A DNA stretch of 64,000 nt from Nocardia sp. NBC_01327 (GTDB taxonomy: Bacteria; Actinomycetota; Actinomycetes; Mycobacteriales; Mycobacteriaceae), in assembly GCF_035958815.1 (NCBI RefSeq), contig NZ_CP108383.1, positions 3,286,001-3,350,000 on the forward strand. Reading direction: 5' to 3'. The notes under the pieces were generated by a model. The model had not been told where the DNA came from. It worked only from the letters and a program-made list of their open reading frames with translations, and did no database searches. The position numbers were made by a program, and so were the translations under genes. Below, in pieces: positions 26,559 through 36,905 of this stretch. Every line of letters starts with the position of its first letter. Position 1 is the first letter of the stretch.

Positions 26559-27181
26559 TGATCGCCGAGGACAATGTCGTTCTCGCACAAGGGCTTGTGC
26601 TGCTGCTGCGCGCCGAGGGCCACGAGGTCGCGGCCGTCACCACCGACGGCGACTCCTTCGTCGACGCCGTCCTGGAACATCGCCCCGACGTGACGATCGT
26701 CGACGTCCGGCTGCCGCCTACCTTCCGCCACGAGGGTATTCGCGCGGCGCTCCGGGTCCGTTCCCTCGTCCCCGGCCAGCCGGTCCTCGTCTTCTCCCAG
26801 TACGTCGAGCACAGTTACGCACGAGACCTGCTCCGCGCGGGCGCCGGCGTCGGCTACCTCCTGAAAGACCGCGTCGCCCGTGTCGAGGATTTCCTGCGCG
26901 CCCTGCACCACATCGCCGAGGGCGGAACCGTCATGGACCCAGAGGTTCTCGACCAGCTCATCACCCGCCACGACCCGGTCGCCACCCTCACCGCCAGAGA
27001 ACGAGAAGTCCTCGAACTCATGGCCCAGGGCTACGCGAACAGCGAAATAGCCCGCCTCCTGACCGTCACCGACCGAGCCATCCACAAACACATCGGCAAT
27101 ATCTTCACCAAACTCGACCTCCCCGCCGAAGACACAGGCCACCGCCGAGTCCTGGCCGTTCTGGCCTACCTCAGCCGCTGA
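26549..27181 (+). CDS. Two-component response regulator, NarL/FixJ class
   Basis: The 210-residue protein has a receiver domain (IAEDNVVLAQG; phosphorylated Asp 52 in IVDVRLPPT; Lys in YLLKDRV) and a C-terminal LuxR HTH (LTAREREVLELMAQGYANSE, then DRAIHKHIGNIFTKL). It overlaps the kinase gene by 10 bp, so the two are one operon. It is the obvious candidate to bind the two GGTGTAGC dyads upstream. GTG 26543 is an alternative start. Confidence 0.9.
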   Translation: MRIVIAEDNVVLAQGLVLLLRAEGHEVAAVTTDGDSFVDAVLEHRPDVTIVDVRLPPTFRHEGIRAALRVRSLVPGQPVLVFSQYVEHSYARDLLRAGAGVGYLLKDRVARVEDFLRALHHIAEGGTVMDPEVLDQLITRHDPVATLTAREREVLELMAQGYANSEIARLLTVTDRAIHKHIGNIFTKLDLPAEDTGHRRVLAVLAYLSR

Positions 27182-27269
27182 AAGATGCCCCCGGGAGTCG
27201 GGGCTGCCCACCTGCGCAACAGCAAACTACTGTCCCGTTTCTAGCCCACATTGTGAAAGGTCCACAGCC

Positions 27270-27377
27270 ATGTATCTGATCTCGATGGCATTAGGAATGT
27301 TCGGCCCCCTGCTGGTCCCCACCGGAAGCTCGGACTGCTGGATGGACAGCACCGCCCCCGCCTGCTGGCCCCACTGA
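27270..27377 (+). CDS. Possible 35-residue secreted or membrane peptide
   Basis: A short reading frame starts at ATG with GAAAGG 9 nt upstream. It encodes a hydrophobic N-terminus (MYLISMALGMFGPLLV) and a tail with two Cys (SDCWMDSTAPACWPH). It sits 88 bp after the response regulator gene and just before a large hairpin. No family is recognised, and it may be spurious. Confidence 0.3.
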   Translation: MYLISMALGMFGPLLVPTGSSDCWMDSTAPACWPH

Positions 27378-27405
27378 CCAACCGAGTCGCACTGCGCGAT
27401 ATCGC

Positions 27406-27462
27406 CGAGTGGGCTCTGACGGTGGGCCTTCTCGGCGTGTCGCCACCACCAGAGCCCACTCG
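27406..27462. terminator. Long hairpin between response regulator and desaturase genes
   Basis: Thirteen perfectly complementary bases (CGAGTGGGCTCTG and CAGAGCCCACTCG) are extended by an inner GGTGG/CCACC pair. It may end the two-component operon or the opposing desaturase transcript, or be part of a small RNA. There is no U tract. Confidence 0.5.
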
Positions 27463-27536
27463 CGGCTGATTCGCTCTGGGGGAGAGCGGAATTGGCGGCG
27501 AGGGAGCGTCAGGGTGTCGTGATACTCAGATTGTGT

Positions 27537-28622
27537 TCAACGATTGTGTTGTGGCACTTCGGGATCCGGGCGGCGATCGGGGGTGCGGAGGGGAGCGCCG
27601 ACGTGGTGCAGGTGGGTCAGTGCCTCGCGGTAGGAGGAGATCAGGCCGGTTTCGTGGTACGGCACGCCGATCTCGGTGCAGTAGTCGCGGACGATCAGCC
27701 GGGCGCGTCGCAGGTTCGGGGTCGGCATGCTCGGGAACAGGTGATGTTCGATCTGATAGTTGAGGCCACCGAGGGCGAGGTCGGTCAACACGCCACCCCG
27801 GACGTTGCGCGAGGTCAGCACCTGGCGGCGGAGGTAATCGGGACGGTCGTCGCCGGTCAAGGTCGGCATGCCCTTGTGGTTCGGGGCGAAGAGGCAGCCC
27901 ATGTACAGGCCGAACAGGCCCTCGTGGACGGCAATGAACACGAGAGCCTTGTCGGCGGGCAGCACCGCGAACAGTAGGGCGAGGTAGACCGCGAAGTGGC
28001 CGAACAGCAGTGCGCCCTCCAATACGCGGTGTTTGACCGATCGATTTCTGAGCGCACGGACGCCGGCCAGATGGAGGTTCAGGCCCTCCAGCAAGAGCAG
28101 GGGAAAGAACAGGTACGCCTGCGCCCGCCCGATGAGACGGGCCAGACCCCGGCTGGACCGTGCCTGCCGTTGCGACCAGACCAGAATGTCGGGCGCGACA
28201 TCGGGGTCGAGCTCCTCGTGGTTCGGGTTGGCGTGATGCCGGGTGTGCTTGTCCTGCCACCACCCGTAACCCAGACCGATGCCGGCATTGCCGACGAGTC
28301 GTCCGACAAGCTCCGTAGGCCGCCGGAGCCGGAAGACCTGGCGGTGCGCGACATCATGCATGACGAGTGCGATCTGAGCGAACGTCACCGCCATGAACCC
28401 CGCGACCAGCAGCGTCCACCACGAATCCCCGATGAGGACGACAGCGACCCAACCGGCCACGAACGCGACCCCGACGAGGCTCAGCCGGATCGCGTAATAG
28501 ACGGGACGCCTGTCCATCAGCCCCGTATCGGAGATCTGGCGCAGCAAACGGGCGTAATCACCCTCAGCGCCGCGCCGCGGCGACCGTGGAGATGACTCGG
28601 GAACCAACGCAGGTGTCGACAT
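27537..28622 (-). CDS. Membrane fatty-acid desaturase
   Basis: The 361-residue di-iron desaturase has three His boxes: HDVAH, HTRHHANPN and NYQIEHHLFPSMP. The pattern and four membrane segments match DesA3/linoleoyl-CoA-type acyl desaturases, which introduce a cis double bond into a membrane-associated acyl chain. The ATG at 28622 has AGGAAG 4 nt upstream. The gene lies downstream of sigA on the same strand, but a strong terminator separates them. Confidence 0.9.
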   Translation of the reverse strand: MSTPALVPESSPRSPRRGAEGDYARLLRQISDTGLMDRRPVYYAIRLSLVGVAFVAGWVAVVLIGDSWWTLLVAGFMAVTFAQIALVMHDVAHRQVFRLRRPTELVGRLVGNAGIGLGYGWWQDKHTRHHANPNHEELDPDVAPDILVWSQRQARSSRGLARLIGRAQAYLFFPLLLLEGLNLHLAGVRALRNRSVKHRVLEGALLFGHFAVYLALLFAVLPADKALVFIAVHEGLFGLYMGCLFAPNHKGMPTLTGDDRPDYLRRQVLTSRNVRGGVLTDLALGGLNYQIEHHLFPSMPTPNLRRARLIVRDYCTEIGVPYHETGLISSYREALTHLHHVGAPLRTPDRRPDPEVPQHNR

Positions 28623-28930
28623 AAATCTTCCTGAGAACTGAGCCCGAGACGCCACCTCCGCCCGTCGACAATGCCGGCCGGTCGATGCCGGAGCAGGGCG
28701 CCGATTTCGATACCCCGAAGCTATCGCCCAAATTCTCGTCGCCTGTAACCCCTTGGTATGACACGAAATAGGACTCCAGTGTGATATCGCCTGCCCACCG
28801 CAGACCCGATCAGCCCTCGCGGTTTCTGAAACACCGACGGGCCGAGACTGTTTCGAGTGATCGACCGCCCGCACGCAGCCCCTGACCAGAATCGGTTGCC
28901 GCTCTTCGGCATTCGGCTGAACACCGACAC

Positions 28931-28970
28931 GAGAAAGGCCCCCGAAGCTGGAAGCTCGGGGGCCTTTCTC
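28931..28970 (-). terminator. sigA terminator
   Basis: GAGAAAGGCCCCCGA pairs perfectly with TCGGGGGCCTTTCTC across a 10-nt loop. It begins 10 bp after the sigA stop. The stem ends in a U-rich arm on the minus strand (CCTTTCTC). Confidence 0.85.
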
Positions 28971-28979
28971 GTATGCAAC

Positions 28980-30374
<1,395 letters not shown>

Positions 30375-30501
30375 GTACGCCCTTTCGTGACGGTCTCGTG
30401 CGGCGTCACGCCAGAGTGGTGATCCGGCGGAGCGGTCTGTAGGGGGGTAACCGGCGCTGGTGCCGGGTTGTTTTCACCGGCGCACCGCCGGAGCTTCTTC
30501 C

Positions 30502-30507
30502 ATTGTA
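30502..30507 (-). promoter_or_regulatory. sigA: sigA -10 candidate TACAAT
   Basis: TACAAT on the minus strand lies about 128 nt before the sigA start, leaving a 5' UTR near 120 nt. No clear -35 element is seen. Confidence 0.3.
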
Positions 30508-30525
30508 ACGATCGAACCAGCGTAC

Positions 30526-31284
30526 TTATGGCGCGATACCGGCAGACACGGCCATTGCCGCTCCCACGATGCCCGCGGTGTTCTTCAAATCGGCCGCGAC
30601 GACGGGGGTTCGGTTGGTCAGCAACGGAATCCATTCAGCGTAGTCGCGACTGATGCCGCCACCCGCCACGAACACGTTCGGCCAGAACAGGTTTTCCAGC
30701 GTGACCAGCACCTTACTGACTTCGGCGGCCCATTGCGCGTAGGTCAGTCCGTCGCGATCCTTGATCGATGCGGCGGCCCGGTGCTCGGCCTCCTGACCAC
30801 CCACCTCGATATGCCCGAGTTCGCTGTTGGGCATGAGCACGCCGTTGTACATCACGGCCGATCCGATGCCCGTGCCGAAGGTGAGCAGCATTACCAGACC
30901 GTCGAGATCCTTTGCTGCGCCGTAGCGGTCCTCGGCCATGCCCGCGGCGTCCGCATCGTTGAGCACCGTCACCTCGCGGCCGCCGAGCGCCTGCGCGAAA
31001 AGCGCCCGCGCGTCGGTGCCGATCCAGGACTTGTCGATATTGGCCGCGGTGCGCACGACACCGCCGATGATCACGCTCGGCATGGTGATGCCGACCGGAC
31101 CGTCCCAACCCGATTGCGCGACCACCTTCGCGACGGTCTCCGCGACCGCGCTCGGCGTGGCCGGATGCGGCGTCGCCACCTTGATGCGCTCCTGGATCAG
31201 CTCCCCGGTGGCCAGATCGACCGCAGCGCCCTTGACACCGCTACCGCCGATGTCGATCCCGAACCCGTGCCCCCGAGCGGACAT
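30526..31284 (-). CDS. ppgK: Polyphosphate glucokinase
   Basis: The 252-residue ROK-fold kinase phosphorylates glucose using polyphosphate (or ATP). Motifs are [20 protein letters not shown] (phosphate loop), [21 protein letters not shown] [10 protein letters not shown] with the catalytic Asp, [16 protein letters not shown], and ELGHIEVGG. The start ATG is 31284, with GAGGAG 6 nt upstream. It lies directly upstream of sigA, as in mycobacteria, and is divergent from suhB. Confidence 0.94.
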   Translation of the reverse strand: MSARGHGFGIDIGGSGVKGAAVDLATGELIQERIKVATPHPATPSAVAETVAKVVAQSGWDGPVGITMPSVIIGGVVRTAANIDKSWIGTDARALFAQALGGREVTVLNDADAAGMAEDRYGAAKDLDGLVMLLTFGTGIGSAVMYNGVLMPNSELGHIEVGGQEAEHRAAASIKDRDGLTYAQWAAEVSKVLVTLENLFWPNVFVAGGGISRDYAEWIPLLTNRTPVVAADLKNTAGIVGAAMAVSAGIAP

Positions 31285-31353
31285 GACGACTCCTCGTTCT
31301 CCCAGTGATGTGCCCGACAAGCCTAATGCGAGGTGTGCGGGATCTGTGCTGCG

Positions 31354-32268
31354 ATGGTCCTCGTGCCGGAATCCGATTTCACCTCCACCGCATCGAACAC
31401 CACCCTGACCTCCGACGAGACCGACATCGCCGAACTGCGCCGTGTGGCGGTGCATCTGGCCGAAACCGCCGCCGCTCACGTGCGGGCGCGCCGCCCCGAG
31501 GTTTTCGGGCCGGGCGCCGTGGCGGACGACGCCGTGCAGTCCAAGAGCACCCCCACCGACCCCGTGACCATCGTCGATACCGAAACCGAGGCGCTGGTCC
31601 GCACGCTGGTCGCCGAACTGCGCCCGGGCGATCTCGTCCTCGGCGAGGAGGACGGCGGCACCCTCGCCGATGATCCGGACGCCGTGCAGTGGGTCGTCGA
31701 TCCGATCGACGGCACGGTCAATTTCGTCTACGGCATCCCCGCCTACTCGGTCTCGGTGGCGGCCGTGCGCGGCGGGCGATCGGTCGCCGGCGCCGTGGCC
31801 GACGTGGTGGCCGGGGCCACCTACAGCGCCGGTCTGGGCCTGGGCGCGCACCGGACTCCGCTCGGCGGCGAACCGATTCCGCTGCGCTGCAATCCGGTCG
31901 AGTCGGTCTCGATGGCCTTGATCGCCACCGGTTTCGCCTACGCCCCCAAACGCCGTGCCCGGCAGGGCGAACTGATCGCGGAACTGTTGCCGCAGATTCG
32001 CGATATCCGCCGCCTCGGCTCGGCCGCGCTCGATCTGTGCATGGTCGCCGAGGGCCGCGTGGACGCCCACTACGAGCACGGACTGAACCTGTGGGATTGG
32101 GCCGCGGGCGCGCTCATCGCCGCCGAGGCGGGCGCGCGGCTGACCCTGCCGGCGCCGACGGCGTCCGGTTCGGCGGGCGAATTGGTGGTTGCCGCCGCGC
32201 CCGGAATCGCCGACGAACTGAGCGGTCTACTCGAGCGAATCGGTGTCACCACCCCTATCCCGGAGTGA
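31354..32268 (+). CDS. suhB: Inositol-1-monophosphatase family protein
   Basis: The 304-residue Mg2+-dependent phosphatase has the metal-site signatures [22 protein letters not shown] and [18 protein letters not shown]. It should dephosphorylate inositol-1-phosphate for phosphatidylinositol and mycothiol synthesis. The gene order ppgK-suhB-cei matches M. tuberculosis Rv2702-Rv2700. ATG 31354 is used; GTG 31333 is the alternative, and neither has a clear ribosome-binding site. Confidence 0.92.
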   Translation: MVLVPESDFTSTASNTTLTSDETDIAELRRVAVHLAETAAAHVRARRPEVFGPGAVADDAVQSKSTPTDPVTIVDTETEALVRTLVAELRPGDLVLGEEDGGTLADDPDAVQWVVDPIDGTVNFVYGIPAYSVSVAAVRGGRSVAGAVADVVAGATYSAGLGLGAHRTPLGGEPIPLRCNPVESVSMALIATGFAYAPKRRARQGELIAELLPQIRDIRRLGSAALDLCMVAEGRVDAHYEHGLNLWDWAAGALIAAEAGARLTLPAPTASGSAGELVVAAAPGIADELSGLLERIGVTTPIPE

Positions 32269-32315
32269 GGACAGTGGGCTAGACAGCCCGAGGCCGCACA
32301 GTCCGGAAATACTGA

Positions 32316-32342
32316 TCGCCGCGCCCATCGGGCGCGGCGATC
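32316..32342. terminator. Bidirectional hairpin between suhB and cei
   Basis: ATCGCCGCGCCC and GGGCGCGGCGAT form a perfect 12-bp stem with a 3-nt loop between two converging genes. Confidence 0.75.
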
Positions 32343-32459
32343 CAGGATTCGGTTGTCGAACGATCGTGTGATGAAACGGTCACGGACACTTGGTTTTTCG
32401 GCCGCCGCATGGTCGGCCCGGTACCGCCGTCGCGCGGTACGGCACTCAGCGCAGAGGCA

Positions 32460-33137
32460 TCAGCACTTCGCGTGCCGGGCCGCGTCCAGCAACTTCGGAT
32501 CGATGGCCGGTGCGCTGCCCGGCGCCGGATTCTTCAGCGACTTGAGCACCTCCTCTGCATCGGTCCCGAGCTGGATATCGCGGAACAGCGAGCCGAGCAC
32601 CATATCCACGGTGTCGTCGGTGCGCTGATCCTCGATGAGTTCGGCGCACGGCGTCACCAGCTGTGCGGCCGCCGCGGCGGGCCGCCCGTTCACGCCGAAG
32701 CGGATCTGGCCGGTGCACTCCAGATCGCCGTTGACGTAGACCGGGTCATTGCCCACCTGAACATCCGGTGCGCTGGCGAAGCCGAGATCGCCCAGTTCGG
32801 AGGCGACGTGCGCTGCCTGCCCGCGCTGGCCGTTGGCATTGAACACGCGCACTTTTGCCTGCGCCAGCGGTACTGGTTCGACGTCGCGCAGTCTGGAGGG
32901 TGATACGCGCTGCCCCAGCGGCGCCGGCGCGGGCGCCGAGGTGCTGGAGGCGGGACTGGGCGAATTGCACGCCATGGCACCGGGATCGGCCTCCGTCGTC
33001 GTCAGTGCGCGAAACCACACACCGACGCAGATCACGGCGATGACGGCCACCATGGCTGCCCACGGCTCCCAGCGTCGCCGAATGAAGGGCCGCCCCTTGG
33101 GGTCGGTCGGTCTGCCTTGGGTGATCAGTGAAACCAC
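32460..33137 (-). CDS. cei: Cell envelope integrity protein Cei (LytR_C domain)
   Basis: The 225-residue protein has an N-terminal membrane anchor (WAAMVAVIAVICVGVWFRAL) and an extracytoplasmic LytR C-terminal domain (VRVFNANGQRGQAAHVASEL, then VYVNGDLECTGQIRFG). By position and sequence it corresponds to mycobacterial Rv2700 (Cei), needed for normal envelope integrity. The GTG at 33137 is chosen because TAGAGT (33144-33149, minus strand) precedes it by 6 nt. GTG 33143 is two codons longer. Confidence 0.86.
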   Translation of the reverse strand: MVSLITQGRPTDPKGRPFIRRRWEPWAAMVAVIAVICVGVWFRALTTTEADPGAMACNSPSPASSTSAPAPAPLGQRVSPSRLRDVEPVPLAQAKVRVFNANGQRGQAAHVASELGDLGFASAPDVQVGNDPVYVNGDLECTGQIRFGVNGRPAAAAAQLVTPCAELIEDQRTDDTVDMVLGSLFRDIQLGTDAEEVLKSLKNPAPGSAPAIDPKLLDAARHAKC

Positions 33138-33143
33138 GGTCAC

Positions 33144-33149
33144 ACTCTA
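33144..33149 (-). promoter_or_regulatory. cei: -10 box TAGAGT, leaderless promoter of cei
   Basis: TAGAGT on the minus strand is separated by 6 nt from the GTG at 33137. Confidence 0.55.
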
Positions 33150-33556
33150 CGAAAAACCTGGGACAAGTTGCGTGCAAGGTCTCGGTAAGTCCACCGAAGG
33201 GTCTCGGTTGCGGGCCCGAAGGTCTCGTTGCGTGCCCTGGTCGGTGACGATTGCCCGTCTTTTTCGAATCACGCGTGTTTTGATTGCGACTTTTGCCGTG
33301 GGGTCCGCTATTGTCTGGCGGCCGCGATCGTATCGCCCGGGTTGAATCGGGGGTTCGATTTCGGGAACAACAAGGGCTTGTCCTGCGTTGACCGAGCGCG
33401 ATCAGGTACGGACCAGGAGTATCCGGCCAGGTCGGTGACTGGTGTACACGTGACGTACACCACGGGCGGGGCGGCTATCCCGGCCCGGTTCCTGCGGGAA
33501 TCGGGACGGAACCAGCCGGTCCGGGATATACGGAGTAAGGACGAGGGGAAGACGAC
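33150..33556. other. 407-bp regulatory interval before DUF4193
   Basis: No gene is seen. The interval is less GC-rich at 33250-33320, where TATTGT (33309-33314) could be a -10 box. It also holds a dyad at 33441-33461. The long untranslated distance to the DUF4193 start suggests a sizeable 5' leader. Confidence 0.4.
33441..33461. promoter_or_regulatory. Dyad GGTGTAC-N7-GTACACC
   Basis: Perfect 7-bp arms are spaced by 7 bp, so centres are about 1.3 helical turns apart. It lies 95 bp before the DUF4193 start and is an operator candidate of unknown partner. Confidence 0.45.
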
Positions 33557-33859
33557 ATGGCAACCGACTATGACGCACCACGGCGCAGTGAAACCGACGA
33601 AGTGTCGGAGGACTCGCTCGAGGAGCTGAAGGCTCGTCGCAACGAAGCCGCGTCCGCCGTCGTGGATATCGACGAATCCGATACCGCGGAGTCGTTCGAG
33701 CTTCCGGGCGCGGATCTTTCGGAGGAGGTGCTCTCGGTTCGGGTCATCCCGAAGCAGGCCGACGAGTTCACCTGCTCCAGCTGCTTCCTGGTGCACCACC
33801 GCAGCCGGCTCGCCAGCGAAGCTAGCGGGCAGCTGATTTGTATGGACTGCGCGGCCTGA
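33557..33859 (+). CDS. DUF4193 protein (Rv2699c homologue)
   Basis: The 100-residue protein is highly conserved in actinobacteria. It begins with an acidic region (SEDSLEELKARRNEA) and ends with a zinc-ribbon-like CSSC...CMDC pair (FTCSSCFLVHHRSRL, LICMDCAA). Function is unknown. The ATG has GAGGGGAA about 8 nt upstream. Confidence 0.92.
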   Translation: MATDYDAPRRSETDEVSEDSLEELKARRNEAASAVVDIDESDTAESFELPGADLSEEVLSVRVIPKQADEFTCSSCFLVHHRSRLASEASGQLICMDCAA

Positions 33860-33958
33860 TCCAGGTCGTTCAGCCCGCAGGAATATCCGTCAGCCCGCGC
33901 TCGGTTCGCCGAGCGCGGCAAGGGATTCGTCCGGCGCGAGCACGGGCGCTGGCCAGCT

Positions 33959-34483
33959 TCAGTTACGTGGCTGACCAGCGTTTTTGACGCCGAGCGCTTC
34001 CAGGATTCGATCGGGCCGACGCGTACTGACCAACCAGTACGGTGTCGGGTCGTCCGGATCGTCGAGCACGAGCAACAACATCGGACCGACCCAGGCCCGA
34101 TGCTGAACGTACGCGGCGGGGTCGAGCTGTCGGCCCAGCGCCGCGCTTTTCGCGCTGGTGGGCACACCCGCGGCACGCGCCACGAAGGTGGCGGGCAGAT
34201 GCGCGGTATCGATGCGCAGTTCCGGCGTGCCGTCCGCGTCGCGGGCCACCTCCACCCGATGCCGCGACATCCACAGCAGCACCCACACGGGAATCGGGAA
34301 CAGCAGGACGTAGGGCAGCCAGGCCCGCACACCCGGTGCGCCCATGTGGATTTCGGCTGCCAGCAGTCCGGTGACTGCCAAACCTACGGGCCACCACCAC
34401 AGTGGCACCCAGAGGCGCTCGGAGTAGAGGGGCGTGGTCTGCTGCTGAGGTTCCATGGTCACCTGAGGGGGCTGGTCGGACAC
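33959..34483 (-). CDS. DUF3093 membrane protein (Rv2698 homologue)
   Basis: The 174-residue protein has two adjacent transmembrane helices (about 28-44 and 53-72) and a soluble C-terminal part with APGVRAWLPYVL and LVLDDPDDPTPYWLVSTRRP. It is conserved beside dut in mycobacteria, and its function is unknown. The GTG at 34483 is 6 nt behind TAGTCT. It is divergent from dut. Confidence 0.87.
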   Translation of the reverse strand: MSDQPPQVTMEPQQQTTPLYSERLWVPLWWWPVGLAVTGLLAAEIHMGAPGVRAWLPYVLLFPIPVWVLLWMSRHRVEVARDADGTPELRIDTAHLPATFVARAAGVPTSAKSAALGRQLDPAAYVQHRAWVGPMLLLVLDDPDDPTPYWLVSTRRPDRILEALGVKNAGQPRN

Positions 34484-34489
34484 GACATC

Positions 34490-34495
34490 AGACTA
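34490..34495 (-). promoter_or_regulatory. -10 box TAGTCT, leaderless promoter of DUF3093 gene
   Basis: TAGTCT on the minus strand is 6 nt before the GTG at 34483. Confidence 0.55.
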
Positions 34496-34521
34496 GGTCA
34501 ATGGCTGCGGGGGTGAACGCG

Positions 34522-34527
34522 TAGGCT
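34522..34527 (+). promoter_or_regulatory. dut: -10 box TAGGCT of dut
   Basis: TAGGCT is 8 nt before the GTG at 34536, consistent with a transcript starting at the initiation codon. It is back to back with the DUF3093 promoter. Confidence 0.5.
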
Positions 34528-34535
34528 CGGCCGAC

Positions 34536-35009
34536 GTGACCGGTATTCCTCCAATTCCCCTGCTGCGGCTCGATCCCGCGATGCCTGTACCCACGCGCGC
34601 CCACGAGGGCGACGCCGGGGTGGATCTGTGTACCACCGAGGACGTCATCATCGAACCGGGGGAGCGGGTGCTGGTTGGTACCGGCATCGCGGTAGCCCTC
34701 CCGATCGGAACGGTCGGTCTCATCCACCCCAGGTCCGGCCTGGCCGCGAAGACCGGCCTGTCCGTCGTCAACACCCCCGGCACGGTTGATGCCGGCTATC
34801 GGGGCGAGATCAAGGTGTGCCTGATCAATCATGATCTGCGCACTCCCATCGAGCTCCGCCGCGGTGACCGCATCGCCCAGCTGCTGGTGCAGCGGGTGGA
34901 GCTGGTCGACTTCGTCGAGGTGGACGATCTCGACGAAACCCAGCGTGGCGCTGGAGGATACGGATCCAGTGGTGGGCACGCCAGCCTGGTGGCCGGCAAG
35001 GAGGCATGA
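34536..35009 (+). CDS. dut: Deoxyuridine triphosphate nucleotidohydrolase
   Basis: The 157-residue trimeric dUTPase converts dUTP to dUMP and pyrophosphate. The five family motifs are visible: [11 protein letters not shown] (1), [20 protein letters not shown] (2-3), [12 protein letters not shown] (4) and [12 protein letters not shown] (5, glycine-rich arm). Its stop overlaps the next ATG by 4 bp (ATGA), so it is coupled to the DUF3710 gene. Confidence 0.96.
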   Translation: MTGIPPIPLLRLDPAMPVPTRAHEGDAGVDLCTTEDVIIEPGERVLVGTGIAVALPIGTVGLIHPRSGLAAKTGLSVVNTPGTVDAGYRGEIKVCLINHDLRTPIELRRGDRIAQLLVQRVELVDFVEVDDLDETQRGAGGYGSSGGHASLVAGKEA

Positions 35010-35893
35010 CGATGTTCGGACGCAAGAAGCGCAACGGTGAGTCCGGCGACGCCGCCGCACCGTACGACGACGAGTACACCGAGTACGACGAATACGACGA
35101 CGAAGAGGACGAGTACGAGGAGGAGGCGGCCGAGTACGAGGCCGCCGTCGCGTACGACGAATCCGATGAGGACACCGGCGAATTCCCCGTTGTCGCGGGC
35201 GAGCGCACCGGCCCGTACAACTACGAGGACGTCGTCGATCAGATCGAGAGCATCGGCGAGCAGCGCCTGGATCTGGGTTCGGTCATCGTGCCGGTCCCGC
35301 CGGGCGGTCAGCTGCAGGTCGAGATGACGCCGGAGGGCGCGCCGCAGGCGGTGCACCTGGCCACCGAGCACGGCCGCATCACGGTCGCCGCGTATGCCGC
35401 GCCCAAGTCGCCGGGCCAATGGCGTTCGGTCGCAGCGGATCTGGCGGAGACGCTGCGCAAGGACGGCGCCCAGGTGTCGGTGCAGAACGGCCCGTGGGGC
35501 CGGGAGCTGCACGCTGTCACCGAGGGCGCGGATCTGCGTTTCATCGGCGTGGACGGATACCGCTGGATGGTCCGCCTGGTGGCGGCCGGTCCCAGCGGCG
35601 CCGCCACCGACGGCACCCCCCTGGTGGCCGCGGCCCGCGCCATTCTCGGTGAGACCGTGGTCCGCCGCGGAGACGAGCCTCTACCGGTGCGGGAACCCCT
35701 TCCGGTGGTCCTACCCCAGGAGCTCGCCGATCAGCTCGCAGCGGCCCATCAGCAGCAGCTGGACGCACAGCAGCAGGCGGTGGCCGCGCAGCTGGCCGCC
35801 ATGCAGGGTGGCCCGCAGCCGATCCAGGCTCCGAACGGCGAACCGCGTCGCGGTGCGGAGGGTTCCGCGATGCAGCAGCTCGGCCTGAACTAG
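35006..35893 (+). CDS. DUF3710 protein (Rv2696c homologue)
   Basis: The 295-residue protein has a basic start ([11 protein letters not shown]), a strongly acidic Asp/Glu/Tyr tract (about 12-60), the conserved DUF3710 domain ([48 protein letters not shown]) and a Gln-rich C-terminus. The function is not known; co-transcription with dut is conserved. Confidence 0.92.
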   Translation: MTMFGRKKRNGESGDAAAPYDDEYTEYDEYDDEEDEYEEEAAEYEAAVAYDESDEDTGEFPVVAGERTGPYNYEDVVDQIESIGEQRLDLGSVIVPVPPGGQLQVEMTPEGAPQAVHLATEHGRITVAAYAAPKSPGQWRSVAADLAETLRKDGAQVSVQNGPWGRELHAVTEGADLRFIGVDGYRWMVRLVAAGPSGAATDGTPLVAAARAILGETVVRRGDEPLPVREPLPVVLPQELADQLAAAHQQQLDAQQQAVAAQLAAMQGGPQPIQAPNGEPRRGAEGSAMQQLGLN

Positions 35894-35919
35894 CGCCTGC
35901 CGCAACACGGCAACGCAGA

Positions 35920-35976
35920 ACAGCAAACGACCTTCGCGCCTTCCTCGTCTCGAGGGGTGCGAAGGTCGTTTGCTGT
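35920..35976 (+). terminator. Strong terminator after the dut operon
   Basis: ACAGCAAACGACCTTCGC and its exact complement GCGAAGGTCGTTTGCTGT form an 18-bp stem. The inner loop contains a smaller CCTCG/CGAGG stem. Confidence 0.85.
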
Positions 35977-36030
35977 CTGTGGGGGATTCGAGCCGCAGAG
36001 CGTTGCGGTGATTACGAGGGCGCGAGAGTG

Positions 36031-36747
36031 TCAGGGTGCTGCGATGTGCCGGGCGAACAGTGCCCGAATGCCGCGCTCGCCCAGGATCGCCGGATCGGCG
36101 CCCAGCTCGTCGAGCGTGATGCGGTGCAGTTCAGCGCGCGGGATGAGCTCGGCCCACCGCTCGGCCACCGCGAAGGGGTGCACGGGATCGTCGATCGCGC
36201 CGACGATCGACACCGGCGCTGTGACCTTCGTCAAGAATTCGGCCTCGGGCCAGGCGTACGCGGCGGCCTCCTCCAGCGCCTCGGGCAGCTGCGGCCACTG
36301 TGACCGCCAGGAGCGGGTGAGCGCCTCGGCCAGCCAGGCCGGGCTCGAGGCCCGCATGCGGTCGATCATCGCGTCGATGCCGTCCGCCCGCAGCTGCGCG
36401 GCCGTGGCCGCGGCACTGAGCGCGGCCGGGCAGCCGGTGGTGTCGGCCCCGGTCCAGGCGGGCAGTGCGGCCACCACGCCGTACACCGAATCGGGATGCC
36501 GGGCGGCCCAATCGACGGCCACCGCCGCACCGAGCGAAATACCGGCAATGAGCACCGGCCCGGACCGCGCGGCCGCATCGAGCGCGCCCTGATAGCTCGC
36601 AATGACCCGCTGCGGGTCCGGATCCACCGCGTGGAGCGGCAGATCCATTGCGGCACAGGCGGATCCGAAGGCTCGCGCGGCGAAGTGCGCATCGGAGCCG
36701 GTTCCGGGCAGGGCGACGGCGACCGCCGGACGTGAGAGATCTGGCAC
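36031..36747 (-). CDS. Alpha/beta-hydrolase fold protein (Rv2695 homologue)
   Basis: The 238-residue protein has the nucleophile elbow GISLGAAVAVDWAARHPDS and an N-terminal GTGSDAHF oxyanion region. A likely acid/His pair falls in APVSIVGAIDDPVHPFAVAE. The substrate is unknown. The GTG at 36747 is set by TACGCT (36754-36759, minus strand) 6 nt upstream; a longer frame upstream looks non-coding. Confidence 0.85.
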   Translation of the reverse strand: MPDLSRPAVAVALPGTGSDAHFAARAFGSACAAMDLPLHAVDPDPQRVIASYQGALDAAARSGPVLIAGISLGAAVAVDWAARHPDSVYGVVAALPAWTGADTTGCPAALSAAATAAQLRADGIDAMIDRMRASSPAWLAEALTRSWRSQWPQLPEALEEAAAYAWPEAEFLTKVTAPVSIVGAIDDPVHPFAVAERWAELIPRAELHRITLDELGADPAILGERGIRALFARHIAAP

Positions 36748-36753
36748 CCGCCG

Positions 36754-36759
36754 AGCGTA
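36754..36759 (-). promoter_or_regulatory. -10 box TACGCT, leaderless promoter of the hydrolase gene
   Basis: TACGCT on the minus strand with a 6-nt gap to the GTG at 36747. Confidence 0.5.
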
Positions 36760-36905
36760 CTGGGACGGGCGCGCGTGGCGAGTACACCCCGTCACCTCTA
36801 CAGTGGCGGTGTGTACGCCGCGCCCGAGTGGGAAACCTACGAGGTATGCGGAGAGAAGAACGACGTGAGACCCACGCCGTATGGCTCTACAGGAGAGCGT
36901 GCGAG

